Source of the DNA: Hymenochaete sp. R1
Taxonomy: Eukaryota; Basidiomycota; Agaricomycetes; Hymenochaetales; Hymenochaetaceae
NCBI GenBank assembly: GCA_019400425.1
Contig: JAFREE010000015.1
Coordinates: 1 to 64,000, forward strand
Reading direction: 5' to 3'
Length of the DNA: 64,000 nucleotides
Shown: positions 1 to 12,709 of the stretch, piece by piece
How the letters are laid out: every line of letters begins with the position of its first letter
Numbering within the stretch: the stretch's first letter is position 1
Translations under genes and position numbers: made by a program
The notes under the pieces: generated by a model
The model's database searches: none
Told to the model about the DNA's origin: nothing
Seen by the model: the letters and a program-made list of their open reading frames with translations, nothing else

Positions 1-74
<74 letters not shown>
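1..74. repeat. Poly-C homopolymer at window edge
   Basis: The first 74 bases are uninterrupted C, followed directly by ordinary mixed sequence. It does not look like a fungal telomere (TTAGGG/CCCTAA). It is most easily read as a contig-end sequencing or assembly artefact, for example from poly-G reads. Confidence 0.95.
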
Positions 75-75
<1 letters not shown>

Positions 76-1631
76 CCTGATATCTCATGCCAGTGTCAAC
101 CTCCCTAATGGTGGAGACGACATACAACATACGAAAAAGCCAAGGTCAGATCAGGATCAAGGAGTATAGTAATTGTGGTGGTGGTGGAAAAGGGTGATTG
201 AATGCATGTACGAATCGTGCTTTGTGCTCTATGCTTTGTGTATTACGGTATCTGCTTCCCCCCCCCCCCCCTCCTCTTCTTTTTTTTTGTGGCTTGGACA
301 TTCGATTCACCCTCCTCTTTTCCCTTTCTCTCGTCCTCCCTCCCCCCCATCTCCTTTTTTCCATCCATCCCTTCCTGCTTTCCAATGCTTTCCTACCAAG
401 CTTCAACGCAATGTCAAATCATGCTCACGTCGTACCATGAAAAAAAGCGTCTATCAACTATCAACGTAGTACATGTCCAGTGTCTCCGCCGCGCCGCCAA
501 CGAATAATTTGACTCTTTCCACGTCGCGACCCGCATCAATCGAACGACTCCCGTTTTTCCCCAATTTTGTTACGTTGTTGATGATGTACTTAGGAAAAAT
601 TATGTGTAATTACCGTTTCGCAACGATTCGAATTTGAGTTCAAGTTGATAGGGATGCGCCACGCATAGTATACTACGTGTAGGTATGTATACGTGTACGA
701 CGAGTCGACTCAGACGGCGTCCGAGTCAGTACTCAGGATGAGCGGAAGGAATGTACTTGATGTCAAAGCCTGTACTACTTCTGCAACTGCCTGCATAATA
801 TTGATAGTACATTGTCAAATGCTGGTGGTGACAAGTCCACTGGTAGACACCAAATGTTGCAGTTGGAGGTGCCAGTCATTGAGTCAACGATAGAGGATGA
901 CAACCCAACACTAGTAAGAGCGGCGATAGAAGGACATTAAGATATCAATCGCGGAGCTTGTCCGAGTTGCAGTACAGTTACTGTAGGGGTGTTTTACAAC
1001 GATCAGAAAGATTGAAACGTTTGTGAAGTTACGTGGCGTATTCGAGTCTTCAGTGGTTGATTCAGTAGCAGTCACAACGGCACCTGAGTCGGGGAAAGTA
1101 CTGGAGACTCTACGTTGAAGTCGGACGGAGGTTGGACCTTGGACTTTGGACTCGGAGGCATTGCGGAACGGACGGAGCGAAGTTGAAGGGAAAATGCGGG
1201 GTAGATCGGGTAGAGATTTGGAGAGCCTGAGGGTTCGACTGGAAGAGGTCCGTAAGTATCCGCATAGTGGAGAAATTTGAAGTGACTGGGGACGACTATG
1301 CAGGACTGAGGAGAGCTAAGAAAAGAATATTATGCATTTTTGAAACGAAAGCAAAGGAAGGTGAAGGGTGTAGGTGTTTGAGAAGAGAAGAGGACTCTAG
1401 GACTCGGAGCAAAGCGCCAAGTCAAGAAGCGCGTGATTTCCTCTGCTTGACCCTCGACTCGACTCAACACTTTCCTCTTCCGCTCTTTACCGTCCACTTC
1501 TTCTACCTCCACCTCCTTCCTTCCTCACCACCACCACTCCATCGACTATTCAAGTCGCATCCGGCTCTCCTTTCTCTTTCTTCTTCTCTCTATCATCTCC
1601 CTGACATCGAGCTTTGGGCACCTAGCTCGCC
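75..1631. other. Gene-free pyrimidine-rich stretch upstream of the kinase
   Basis: No ORF here has convincing protein character; the short ones are low-complexity Pro/Ser/Phe translations of CT-rich DNA. A 10+ nt C run and T runs lie at about 258-290. A dense CT-rich tract at about 1440-1610 directly precedes the next start codon, as is common in basidiomycete core promoters. Confidence 0.6.
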
Positions 1632-3607
1632 ATGTCCAACTTCCGTATAACGGCTGCCCTATGGGATCGCATACACCACTTCGCTAGCTTCCCTCAAACC
1701 GGTGGTATGTCTCCCCCGTCTTCCGCATCAATTTCTTTCTTACGCCTCGCTCTAGTGTCTCTCCAGCAGATGGTCCTCTTTGGTCAGAATCCTTCCCAAG
1801 GAACTCTCTACAAAGCCTCCCAGTTCCTTACCGGTGCGTCTCGCTTAGGTCGTGTGCTCGTCGGATCATCCATAACTCACTCCTTTTCATACAGAGGAGC
1901 TTCCCATTCGCCTAGCTCATCGTGCAAAGGAGCTTGATGAACTACCTCACGAGCTCTCGACTATGCCGTCCATCAACAAGGTTAAGAACTGGTACTGCCA
2001 ATCCTTCGAGGTCCGCGCTCCACTTTTCTCCCCGCTTGACAACCGGCAGACAAACTCATGATGCTTTCGTTTGTCTTTAGGAGCTGATCAACTTTCCACG
2101 GTATCATCTGACACCGGACGTAAAGAAGATGTTGTATACGAATAGTGGTCAAAAGCTTTCCCACAAGTTCCCAGAGTCAACACCGAATCCGAGCATGCTG
2201 GACACAGAAGCAGGTATCAACGCATTCTACGACTCCGGAACTTCGCATGTCAACGGAAATGGTAATGGAAACCTTCCCGGTCAAGCTGCAAAGCTAAGGA
2301 TACCGATCGAACGTCGGTACTATGCTGCTGCAGGGACAGCTTCGACACACTGGCCACCCGAAATGCACGCATACAACACCTCCTTCACAAAACTGCTCGA
2401 AACCATCAAGCGGCGGCACGACCCAACAGTCACCACCGTCGCACAGGGTGTCCTTGAATGGAAACGTTCCCAAAAGCGGCCCTCTCCACACATTGGCCTT
2501 GATGTCCAACAATGGCTCGATCGGTTCTATATGTCGCGCATCGGGATTCGGTTCCTCATTGGGCAACACATCGCGCTCAACACGCTTGAACCGCACCCGG
2601 ACTACGTTGGCATCATTTGCACTCGCGCGAACGTGCGGGATATTGTGCACGAGGCGATTGAGAACGCACGATTCGTATGTGAGGAGCATTATGGGATGTT
2701 CAATGGTCCTCCGGTGCAGTTAATCTGTGACCCCGGAGTAACGTTCGCGTATGTCCCTGGGCATCTTTCGCACATATGCTTCGAGCTTCTGAAGAACTCG
2801 TTACGAGCGGTCGTGGAGAGATTCGGCGTTGCAGAAGCGGTCGCGGCCCCGGACAAGCTTCCACCGATCAAGGTGATTGTGAGCCAAGGCAAGGAGGACA
2901 TCACAATCAAGATCAGCGACGAAGGTGGGGGTATCCCGAGGAGTGGCGTTGGACTTGTATGGACGTACATGTACACGACGATGGCGAATCAAGGCATCCA
3001 GGAGGACTTTACTGACTCGGACTTCAAAGCGCCGATGGCTGGTTTCGGGTATGGACTGCCCCTATCGCGTTTGGTAGGTTCCTCCTCTCTTGAGCATTCG
3101 TATTCCTCTCTTTCGTTCCCACCCAAACCGTTCTTTAAGAAAAACCACACTATCACAGAAGCACATTCTTTTTCTTCTTCTGGGTCCGAGGAACAAGGCC
3201 AAGTGCGAGGTCAGAACCAAGGTTACAAGTTTTTCAAAGCACCGCAGCCAGTCTTGAACCCTCACCCGACATGCTGTCCTCCTAAATCTCTCAAATCATT
3301 TTCTTCCTCTACCCGTTTTACCCCTTCTCCTTTCGAATCCACACCCATTCCAGGCACTTGTCCTGACCCCAGCACCTGCCCCGACTCCATCCGCCCCACC
3401 CTTTTCTCCGTTGAAGACCCCCCTCTTCCCAAGCACACCCCCATTGTCGACGACATCGACTCTTTGCTGACTTACCATCTCTACCCTGTTGTGCAGTATG
3501 CGCGCTATTTCGGCGGGGACCTGAAGTTGATCAGTATGGAAGGATACGGGACGGACGTATATATTCATTTGAATAGGCTGTCGAGTTCGAGAGAGCCGTT
3601 GCAGTGA
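1632..3607 (+). CDS. Mitochondrial pyruvate/branched-chain 2-oxoacid dehydrogenase kinase (PDK/BCKDK family)
   Basis: Predicted mitochondrial protein kinase that phosphorylates and switches off the E1 subunit of pyruvate (or branched-chain 2-oxoacid) dehydrogenase. The N-terminal helical domain shows PSINKVKNWYCQSF across an exon junction. The GHKL ATPase domain follows: N-box with HICFELLKNSLRAVVE, G1 box DEGGGIP, G2 box GFGYGLPLSR, and the ending ISMEGYGTDVYIHLNR. Introns start near 1705, 1840 and 2012. A fourth, about 3074-3496 (423 nt, phase 0), has no stop codon, so the ORF reads straight through it. Family alignment demands its removal, because GLPLSRL must join YARYFGGDL. The start at 1632 follows a CT-rich tract and gives the usual FASFPQTGVSLQQM beginning. 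PDK and BCKDK cannot be separated by eye. Confidence 0.93.
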
Positions 3608-4273
3608 TCGTTAGGTACGAAGGCGCCGTGAAAATTAATCATGGCGCCAGGGCGCTCCGCGTGTGGCGCGTATGGCTGATGATGAATGGCTGGGTCTGTA
3701 CGTTGATGCAACAGAAGACCGCAGAAACACGAAAGAAGAAAAATCGCATTGGATGTACATTAGCTACACTAGTAGTCTTATACTTTTCTTCATTTTTTCC
3801 CTTCTCTCACTTCTCTCCGTTCACGAACTTTTCACGACTACTTACTCTTCTCGCATCTCTCCTGGGTGCTAGAGCATTGCGCATTTTGAACTTGCATTCA
3901 TGTTTATTGCATAGTGATTGATATTTACTGTCCTATCCTGTCTTTCCAATGCGGTGTGTGAACGTAACGTCTGGCATGAAATGTGTGTGTATTCTAAGAG
4001 TTGGCTGGTCGCAAGCTTAAGCGTCTCGAGTTCAAATTCCATCAAGCCCAAGCTCAAGCTCACAGCGACCCTCAGGCTGCTTGTCAAAATAAAAATAAGA
4101 TACAAGCCGTGGCGGTGCAACTGAAAAGACCGTGGTAATATAATCACGTGAGCACGACGCGCTTCTGAATTCCGTCTCGCGTTCTCCGAGCTCCCGCGTC
4201 ATACAACCACATGCATGCTTTTCGTCCGACTCCGACTCTCACTGTCATCTAAAACCTCGCCCACTTAGAAAGG
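3608..4273. other. Intergenic, kinase 3' end to ORC3 promoter
   Basis: No credible coding region. TC-rich stretches lie at about 3780-3860. A tRNA B-box-like string occurs near 4030, but no cloverleaf could be built around it. Confidence 0.5.
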
Positions 4274-7200
4274 ATGCAATCTGTGGAAGAGAGGCTCGAG
4301 TCTATAGATCAGGTACTTCCTTCACACCTTATCCCAACCGCTTTCCGCTCGAGATACTTAAAGAAAAAAAATGTTTATTTTGCTATTGTTAGAATGTGAT
4401 TGCGATCCCGTTTGGAGGTTCAGGTGTGTGCGGCTCGTTCGTTCGGTCTCATCTCCCCCCTCTTCTGCTGTATTGCTGGTTTGCTCGTGCTAACTTTATT
4501 GTACCTTTCTTCTTGATATCTCGGCTACCTCTGGGACGTGTGGTCGCGTTACAGACGACGAGCCAGACTCGGACGAAGACCACTATGCGCAAGCTAAAGC
4601 TTCAGCCTCCATCCGCCGGCGCGCCCTTCGTTCCCGGGCTCGACCACAAAACGCCAACTCCGACTCAAGGGGACACGGAGGGCAGTCAGACTCTGATTCC
4701 GATTCAGAAGACGAATATGACGATAGAAAGAAAGGAATTGCGGGCGCTTTCCCGACGCGGATGTTCACCCCACCCGAGTTCGTGCACCGGGACCTGCCCG
4801 AGGGAGCGTTTCTACGGATGGTAGCGTACGAGGAGGCGTTCGCGAAGATTAGGGATCGGATCCAGGTGCGTTTCGTGTGGTTTGTACTCATCGAGTGTGA
4901 GTGTGAAGGTGTCCGGCTGACTCTGGACGTTTGGATGTTTTTTGGCGGGTTGAAAGGGTATTTTGAGGGAGGTGCGAGCGGCGACGACGGCGAGGGTCGT
5001 GAAGGTTGTGAGGGAGGCGTACGTGGAACGGGAGGAGGATAAGCTCGTGCCATACACGGAGCTGAGGACTGTGGCTATTTCAGGTATGTCTTGAGACCGT
5101 GTTTCGAGTTTCTGTCTTATTTTTTAAAATATACGGACAGTCGAAGCTTGAGTAACAGTGGTTGATTTTTTAAATTTCTATTTGGTTAGGAACGGATAGG
5201 AGCTCAACGACTGCTTTGATAGAGGATGTGAAACGGGAGTTTGGTGCTAAGAGTAGTGATGGGGACGAGAGGCGGGATGGAATTGATAGGATGCCTGTGC
5301 TGGTCTCTACGCTCAATCCACCCGACTGCACAAGTATGATATCGACGATGAAGGCGCTCATCAACGGGTTCCTTGACTCCGCAGACGAAAGTGAAGACGA
5401 TGATGATACAGAGGAATTTGGGTTCCGACCCGCACCTTATGATATCGCGTTGTTGGAACCATGGTACCGGAGGATCAAGCAAAGAAAAGGCAAGCCCAAT
5501 ACTCGACCAGTATTTGTATTATCCTCCTGCTGATACAACAATCTGACTTGTCAGATGGCGAGCACTCAGCTCCAAAGCTAGTCGTCCTCATCCCCGAGCT
5601 CGAGAAAATAGACCCTTCTATCATGCAAGATGTCTTCTACATCTGTAGGTACGCTCATTCTACGCCCCTTCGCATACGTGAAAACGCATAACAGTCACCC
5701 CCACAGCCGGCATATCCCCAGTCTCCCCTTCGTCCTTGTCCTAGGTCTATCGACACCTCCGACGCAATCGTACCTGCACTCGGCGTTCCTTCGCAAGACC
5801 CGCGCCTTGTTGGAGGTGACGACGATTAGGGTTCCAGCTGGACAGGGAATACTTGACCGTGTGTTTTTGGATGTGAGCGTTTTTTTCGTGATATTTTGCG
5901 TGTGTGTATTTGCTGAAGAACAGGGCTGGGTTGGCTCCTCCTTTAGACTTTCTTTGATCCGGATTTCGAACCTGCGATCATGCCGAGCGCTGCAGCGCTC
6001 GCGTTCATGCACGAGCAGTTTCAACGGACAAACCCGTCATTGGATTTCGTATTATCTTTATTACAGGTAAAGCACTCGCTTCTACCTTACATCAGTAGAT
6101 TTGCATTTCACTGACCTCGTGTTTCATGAACCTAGTTATTGTATTTGCGTCATTTCATGGAACCACTTTCGGTCTTGATACTTGACGAGTATCTCGGTAC
6201 TTCCAATCTCGACGAAGCAGCAGAGTTATTGTCCGGTCCTGATGCGAAGATATTCTTTCTGACGCTCTTAGCGAGGCTTCATCAATCGGCACAAGTTAGC
6301 AATGGGAAATCGAACGAGGCAGAGACGAATGGGAAGGCTAACGGGCTTGCTGACACAGCTGAGAGCAGTGATGATGAGATGCTCATCCAAAGCCCCCGAA
6401 AGTCCACTCCGGGATCTAAGGCTACTGGAACCAAGAACAACGGCTCGACGTCGCATGCAAGGACGCCTTTGGTTATCCTTAACGAGATCTCCGACCTTCG
6501 AAAGTCGCATCGAAAACGCCTGCGCGGCGTACGAGTTGCGTTCCGGCTTGTGCATACTTTGAGGCGGCATTTACATAATGCAGGAGTGCTGAAGTTCAAT
6601 AGCAGCAACATGAAACTTTTCAATCGGAAAGCAGACGACTCGCTCGTGTCGTTGATGTGTATGTGTCTGGGAGGTAGATTCGGGGTGAAGGAAGGGAAGC
6701 AGTTGGTCGACGGGCTAAGGTGAATATGATGCTTCTATACTTGAACAATCCTTCCTTAAAACTAAGCCGAATGTCATGTACTTGCAGGAAACTTGATTAC
6801 GACTCCTTGGACGCTCTCCTCGCAGACCTGCACCCGCTTTTAGGAGCCGCTTCGAAGGAGGTGCGAACGGAAGAGGAAGAACAAGAGAACAAGAGGAGGC
6901 TTGCTGAGTGGGGTCAACGAATACGGGAATCGGAAGGCAATGAGGAGATCGGGCCCGTTGTGGTAGAGATGGGACAATGGATTGTGGGCTTTTGCATGTA
7001 AGTTTGCTTATCCCGATTCCACGTACCCTGAATCTTCGGTAAATCTGATGCATTTTGACAGTGAGAGAATGCAACAGAAGATGGAATCAGAGAAGCTGTG
7101 GGATTTATGGATAACGGGGAATCCTGCAACTATTCACGAAGTAAGATTTTTATTTTATTATTATTATTTATTGATGTAGAATATCTGACGTGTATGCGTT

Positions 7201-7910
7201 TCTTTCAGCTTTTCAACCCCGCCCCTCGACTAGCTATCATCAACGCGCTCGTACACCCAGATCGCTACCTCCCCGCTACTACTAAACCTGCGACAGGCGC
7301 ATCAATCACGCCAAAAAGTAAAGGCAGGCGCCGACTTTCGGGTAAAGAAGAGGGTTTAGAGGCGATGGCGATGACGCTGCCGCCGATACCAGATACATCC
7401 CTCCTCTTCAAGGGATACCTCGATGGTGGACGGATGCTGAATGTGTATGATTGGTTCGTATCGTTTAAGGAAATGTTGGATGTGCGGAGGAGGGCGGACA
7501 GGGATGCGATGGAAGGGAGGGTTAGGAGGAAGGTGGAGTCAGTGACTAAAAAAGGCAAAGGAAGAAAGGCTGTCAACGGAAATGGGAATGAGAATGGGAG
7601 CCCTTCCAATCAACGGGGACGCGGGCGTGGTCGAGGATCCAGTCGCGGTAGAGGACGTCGGGGCGCTCCAAACATCGGATCCGATGACGAGAACGACGCC
7701 TCATCATGTAACGAAGACGAAGCTGAAGCCGAAGACGAGGGACGAAGCCCGAGCTTGAGTCCCGACTCACGGGAGCGATGGGACGAGGAGGTCCAAGTAC
7801 GTTTCATCCGGTCTGTGCATGAACTGGACGTGTTGGGCTTCGTGAAGCATACGGGGCGGAAGGCGGATCATGTGCAGAAGACGGTGTTCGAGCCCGCAGA
7901 GGACGAGTAA
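4274..7910 (+). CDS. ORC3: Origin recognition complex subunit 3
   Basis: Subunit of the nuclear complex that marks replication origins and loads the MCM helicase. It is assembled from about ten exons. The start MQSVEERLESIDQ runs into NVIAIPFGG. An acidic/Arg-rich insert is followed by the ORC3 core: a block with LVSTLNPPDCTSMISTMK, the segment VVLIPELEKIDPSIMQDVFY, then RVPAGQGILDRVFLD and LRHFMEPLSVL. The C-terminal winged-helix part carries LFNPAPRLAIINALVHPDRYL, GRMLNVYDWFVSFKEML and the final HELDVLGFVKHTGRKADHVQ. A disordered Arg/Gly-rich and acidic loop (about 7555-7790, with RGRGRGRGSSRGRGRRG) interrupts the winged-helix end and is not typical of animal ORC3. No Walker A motif is visible, as expected for ORC3. 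The first exons are short and their borders less certain. Confidence 0.9.
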
Positions 7911-9200
7911 CATTTTCAAGGTGCTCGTGCTCTGAACGCACAGACAGACTGTTGAGATATTGTATGTTCATATGAATTTGGTGTATTTTATCAGGAATTT
8001 TTTCTTTCTTCAGGACTAATCGTACGACTGGTTTCAAACCAACTACATGGAAAGTGCCTCTTTTCGACGTGAGAGCTTCCTGGCCTTTGTTGCCCAGACC
8101 AGATACCCATCGCCGTTGGATTCCAAATTCGTTCCACTGCTGCGACGACGTCTTTGGAGCTGGGTGCGTCACGAATATCAATATTGATGTACGTCATCCT
8201 CATCTCTCACCCATGACGCCGGGGCCTGGCCTGGGTTAGACACGTCTCGAATTCGAATCTCTTGGCGACCTCTCGAATGAAAGCCAAACTGATCTACTTA
8301 CTAATCACTCAACCTTTGTTTCTGGCTTGCCCTTGACAATATACTTGCGTTCATGATCGACGAAAACCTAAGCTCCAAGCTCCACGCTTCTGGACCTCTG
8401 GACCTCTGGACTCTGTTGCTGGACACACTAGTACTAAATACATCGGGATTCGAATCAAATCAAGATTACAGTGCGCTGCTGCGCCACGATGGTTTATTGA
8501 CACCTGCTCACACAGGAGTGACTTGGGGTGAGGCACGCGGACAGATAAGTTCAAGACGGGACAATCACAAGCAGTGGCCGATCGGACAAACCAAGCAAAT
8601 TCAAATCAGGCCAAGGTGTTTTATCTTAGATTGCAGTGACACGATCAGCAGTCTTTAGTAGTTTCTTTTTTTCTCTTTTCTTCTCTTGCGATGAAATAAT
8701 AAATGTCATATAAAACTACGAGGCTATGAAGTACAGCGGTGAAAGTGCAGAAACAAAAAATGCTATGACACGATGATATGCAGGAGACATGAGAAAGGCC
8801 AGATCGGCTGGCGTCTACGCTAGAGTCCGTATCGGCAAAGGGAGAAAAGAGAAAAGTGTTGAGTATGGTATGAAATATGCGTGGGGAAACGTAAAACTAT
8901 AAAGTATAATGATACAAGCTATGGTGGGAGACGGGATGAGATGCAGGAAGAAGAAACTATGTCATGCAGTGCGCGCGCTTTTAGAGCATATGGGGAAAAA
9001 GGCGAAGTATGGGAGTGAGATATCCGAGCTAATCCGAGGGAAGCGGGAAAAAGAGCGAAGCGCTCATTGTTTCTATCTTTCGTCAACTACAGCACGAGGC
9101 AAAGGAAGTGGAGTGTCAGTGACGAATTGGTGGAAGAGATATGGATACAATCTTTACCTTGTCCGCTTTAAATTATTATTGGTGACAAAAAATGCGGTTT
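7911..9200. other. Long intergenic stretch
   Basis: About 1.3 kb with only short ORFs that show no family resemblance. It holds the ORC3 3' end and the 3' side of the minus-strand ORF beyond. No repeat or RNA gene was recognised; a B-box-like string near 8255 has no accompanying cloverleaf. Confidence 0.5.
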
Positions 9201-9521
9201 TCACGCCGAGAGCGAGACTTCTGGAGACGGTGAAAGCTTCACGTTACGCATTCCACGGGTTATATCCCTTTCAGAGTCGTGCGAACGCTCTGGAGAACGT
9301 GTCCTCCCAGTTCTGTGATTGTGCGACGAACCGTTCACGGTACTGTTGATGCTCGAGTCTGACTCTGACGGAAGGATGGATGAGGACTCTGATGGTGAAG
9401 AGCTAGTACTGGAACTCAGACCCAAATCTGAGCACATTGACCGCCATTGTTCGAGAGTGAATGCTGCAATGGCTTCGGAGTAACGACGCTTAGCGTCCTG
9501 GATGGAAGCTTGGTTGCGCAT
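9201..9521 (-). CDS. Small hypothetical protein (106 aa), Ser-rich
   Basis: Not recognised. A single-exon ORF of 106 codons begins with a predicted helix (MRNQASIQDAKRRYSEAIAA, then FTLEQWRSMCSDLG). A long Ser/Glu/Arg-rich, probably disordered tail follows. Support that it is a gene: a good TATA box about 110 bp upstream on the same strand (9634-9642), amino-acid composition that is not a shadow of another frame, and divergent arrangement with FOL1. It may be a lineage-specific regulatory protein; no function is proposed. Confidence 0.5.
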   Translation of the reverse strand: MRNQASIQDAKRRYSEAIAAFTLEQWRSMCSDLGLSSSTSSSPSESSSILPSESDSSINSTVNGSSHNHRTGRTRSPERSHDSERDITRGMRNVKLSPSPEVSLSA

Positions 9522-9882
9522 GGTAAGTTGGAGGGAAAAGGTGGGAGGGGATTACTGGGGGAGATTGATGGTAAGAGTGCGATTTCGTTGCTGAAAGACG
9601 ATGGGGGGAACTGGAGCGGAAAGGGGAATAAGCTTATATAGAATCAGGTTAGTGCTTGGAGCAGTGGCAGCGCCTCGCGACGTCATAACTGGACTCACCA
9701 AGGTAAATAAACAAAGTCGCAAAATAATTTATAATCAATCAATGATGTAATTTTGTTGTGTCGATCACTTACCGCTTCCAGATTCCGGACCCGGCGTCGT
9801 CGTCGTCCTTCGAATTCGCGATGTCGACGATGGTAACGACGACGGCAGTAGCGACGGACCAACGACCGCTTGCGAGCCCAAC
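9522..9882. promoter_or_regulatory. Divergent promoter between the small ORF and FOL1
   Basis: This 361-bp stretch separates two divergent starts. On the minus strand CTATATAAG lies at 9634-9642 and can serve the small ORF. A CRE-like GACGTCAT lies near 9679. An upstream ATG at 9821 opens a 25-codon reading frame that ends inside FOL1. Confidence 0.5.
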
Positions 9883-12709
9883 ATGTCTGATCACATAAAG
9901 ATACAGAACTTGTCGCTGATTGCGTCGGTTTCTGAGTCACCTTGGCCGTCGCTCAACATCCAATCGTCCCTAAAACCTATCCAGCAGCCCATTCACATCA
10001 CCCTCACCATCGGCCTGGATATCACAACGGCTGCAACAACCGATGACTTGCCACACTCCATCGACTATTCCGAGGTCTCCAAAGTCATTCAGAAAGCTTG
10101 TTCACAACCTCCCGGTGGCGTAGATCCAGGCGCTTTCACGGCCTACGGGCTAGCCCTTCACATCCTCTCGGAAGCATCAGCGCATATCTCCATCCCCGTC
10201 GACTCCCTCTTTCTCGACATCGATTTCCCAAAGGCCGTACTTTGTGCTAAGAGTGCATCTGTACATGTTGGGAAGCTCAAGACTCCGTCGAATCTCGTAA
10301 AGCCACGTTTTCGTATCAACGATCTCCCGGTCCACACCATCATCGGCATAAACCCTCAGGAACGGAAACACAAGCAACCCGTCATCATATCTTGTGAATT
10401 CAGACATGGATTTGGAGCCGATGTTGGCACCTCATACAAATTCCCTTTTTCCCAAATGGAGTCTCGGGTGTCTGACGTGCGTCGTTGAACATATGCGCTA
10501 TTTGTTCGTTCCTTCTATTTTCAGCACCTATAGTTCGTCGAAAATGCAAGCTTTAGAACTGTGGAAGCACTTGCTTATGAGATCGTCCGGGAATGCTTCC
10601 AAGGGCTGGAGAATCCAAATAGTTTCGAAATTTCAGTCGAATTGGCGAAACCTGCCGCTATACGCCTCGCTGATGCTCCGGTCATCTCAATAACACGCTC
10701 TTACTCCGATTTTCCTATCTTCAGGAAGGAGTTATACAGGTAAGTTGAATATTATTCAAATGAAAAGAATGATCCAATTCGGACTCACTGAGTCGCCTGG
10801 AATGAGAAGCCAAGGAAACCCATCAGGAGCAGGAGTAGTCTACGCCACTTTGGCCCTTGGCTCCAACCTTGGAGATAGATTCCAGAACATCGAACGCGCT
10901 CTGCGCTTCCTCGCCAATTTCCGTGCATTTTGGGACAAAGATGCACCGAATGAAACTCTCGAAATTCTCGAGACCAGTTTTCTGTACGAAACTGCTCCAA
11001 TGTACGTCACGGAACAGCCGCCGTTTATCAATTGCGCCTGCTTGGTAGGTGCAAAAATCTCATGGCGCATCCGTCACCACCATCCAAAGTTCTGAAAAAT
11101 GTGCTTCTATATTGTATTTAGATCGAGACGACCCTATCTGCGGAGAACGTGCTCAAAGTATGCAAGGCAATTGAAAGGGCTGTAGGGAGAGTTCCCAGTG
11201 AGCGATTTGGTCCGCGTGCGATAGATCTGGATATAGTGACGTTCGGTGACGAGGTTGTGGATACTCGGTCTGTGGCAGAGAGAGATTCGTTGGAGAACCT
11301 CGAAGGCCACCTCATCGTTCCTCACCCGAGAATGACGGAAAGGGAGTTCGTACTCCGGCCACTCAGGGAGTAAGTTTTTCAAGTCGCTCTCATGCACGAG
11401 TGCACGACTCTCTGAAAGCATCATCTGATTCGTCCGAGTGTACAGTATTATTCCAGAATGGATTCATCCTTCACTTGGGATCTCGGTGCACGCACTGCTT
11501 CGCAAAGTGGAGTCTTTGAAGCGTCCTGACGATCCCCCGATGCTCAAAGTGGTCCCCTTTCCATTTCCTCCACCCTATAATGGCCACAGCGGAAGCTCGC
11601 AAGATGACGCACCCAAGACTCAAGCCTATTGGACAATCGCGGAGCCAAACACCAATTTACTTGTATCCCCATCCAATGAGATACCGCCGTCGGACCCCAC
11701 TGAAACGGGTACACGTGCTATACGGCAAAGGAGAACATACATTATGGCCACCCTGAACGTGACTCCAGACTCCTTTTCGGACGGTGGGGAGTATGCCAGT
11801 CTAGAAGGATCCATCGCCTACGTTCAGTCCGCCGTTGAATCCGGCGCTGATATCGTCGACGTGGGCGGATACTCCACGCGCCCTGGCGCAGCCTACGTCA
11901 CTGCGGCCGAGGAGTCCTCGCGTCTTGTCCCCATCATCCGTGCTATACGTGCCCACCCCGACTCGAAAGTGAACAACGTACTCGTCAGTGTGGACACGTT
12001 CCGGGCGGAGGTGGCCGCTGCGGCGATCGAGGCTGGGGCAAATTGTATCAATGATGTTTACGCGTTAGAAGGCCCCTCGTACCCGGCGACGGAGGAGTCT
12101 GAGAAGAGTCGAAGGGAGATGCTCGCGCTGGCCCGTCAGTTTTGTGTTCCGGTGATCATGATGCATTCTCGCGGAGATGCGGGGTCGAATAAGGATTACT
12201 CTAGTTTTGGAGCAGCAACAGGTCCGGAGAGTGCAGTGGTGAAAGGTGTAAGGGCGGAATTGGGCGCTAAGGTTCGGGCGGCGACAGGGAAAAATGGCTT
12301 ACGCCGATGGCAGGTCATCATTGATCCTGGTATCGGATTCAGCAAGTCTATGATTGATAATATGGAGTTACTTCGACATGCATCGCAGATAACAGCAGAT
12401 GTGTCGCTTTCTGCAGCGACACTAGGGATGCAAGGGACACCTTATGTGACGTTGGGCCAGAATCCCCTTGCCAGATATCCCATGCTTATTGGGACATCAA
12501 GAAAATCATTCTTGGGCACTGCCCTTACTGCCGCTGAGCGACAGCAGCCAGATGGGATGAACGTCGTATCAAGGCCTGCGAGGGAACGCGACTTTGCAAC
12601 TGCTGCTGCTGTTTCGTGCGCGGTACAGCAAGGTGCTGCCGTGTTGAGGGTTCATGCCGTTCGAGAAATGATTGACGTTGTAATTGTCGCTGAGGCCCTT
12701 ATAGGTTGA
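9883..12709 (+). CDS. FOL1: Trifunctional folate synthesis protein (DHNA aldolase / HPPK / DHPS)
   Basis: Makes dihydropteroate in three steps: dihydroneopterin aldolase, 6-hydroxymethyl-dihydropterin pyrophosphokinase and dihydropteroate synthase. Two tandem FolB-type domains come first (MSDHIKIQNLSLIASV and INDLPVHTIIGINPQERK). HPPK follows with TLALGSNLGDRFQNIERAL and RFGPRAIDLDIVTFGDEVVD. The DHPS domain carries NVTPDSFSDGG, VDVGGYSTRPGA, IIDPGIGFSKS and GTSRKSFLG. This domain order is standard for fungal Fol1, the sulfonamide target. Introns fall at about 10471-10534, around 10741-10800, about 11046-11120 and about 11371-11445. The last exon is long and uninterrupted. An upstream overlapping ORF (9821-9898) may reduce translation. 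Confidence 0.97.

Noticed and set aside
4000..4060. B-box-like string GAGTTCAAATTCC suggesting a tRNA or SINE
   Set aside because: No acceptor, D or anticodon stem could be paired; a similar isolated B-box-like string near 8255 also lacks structure.
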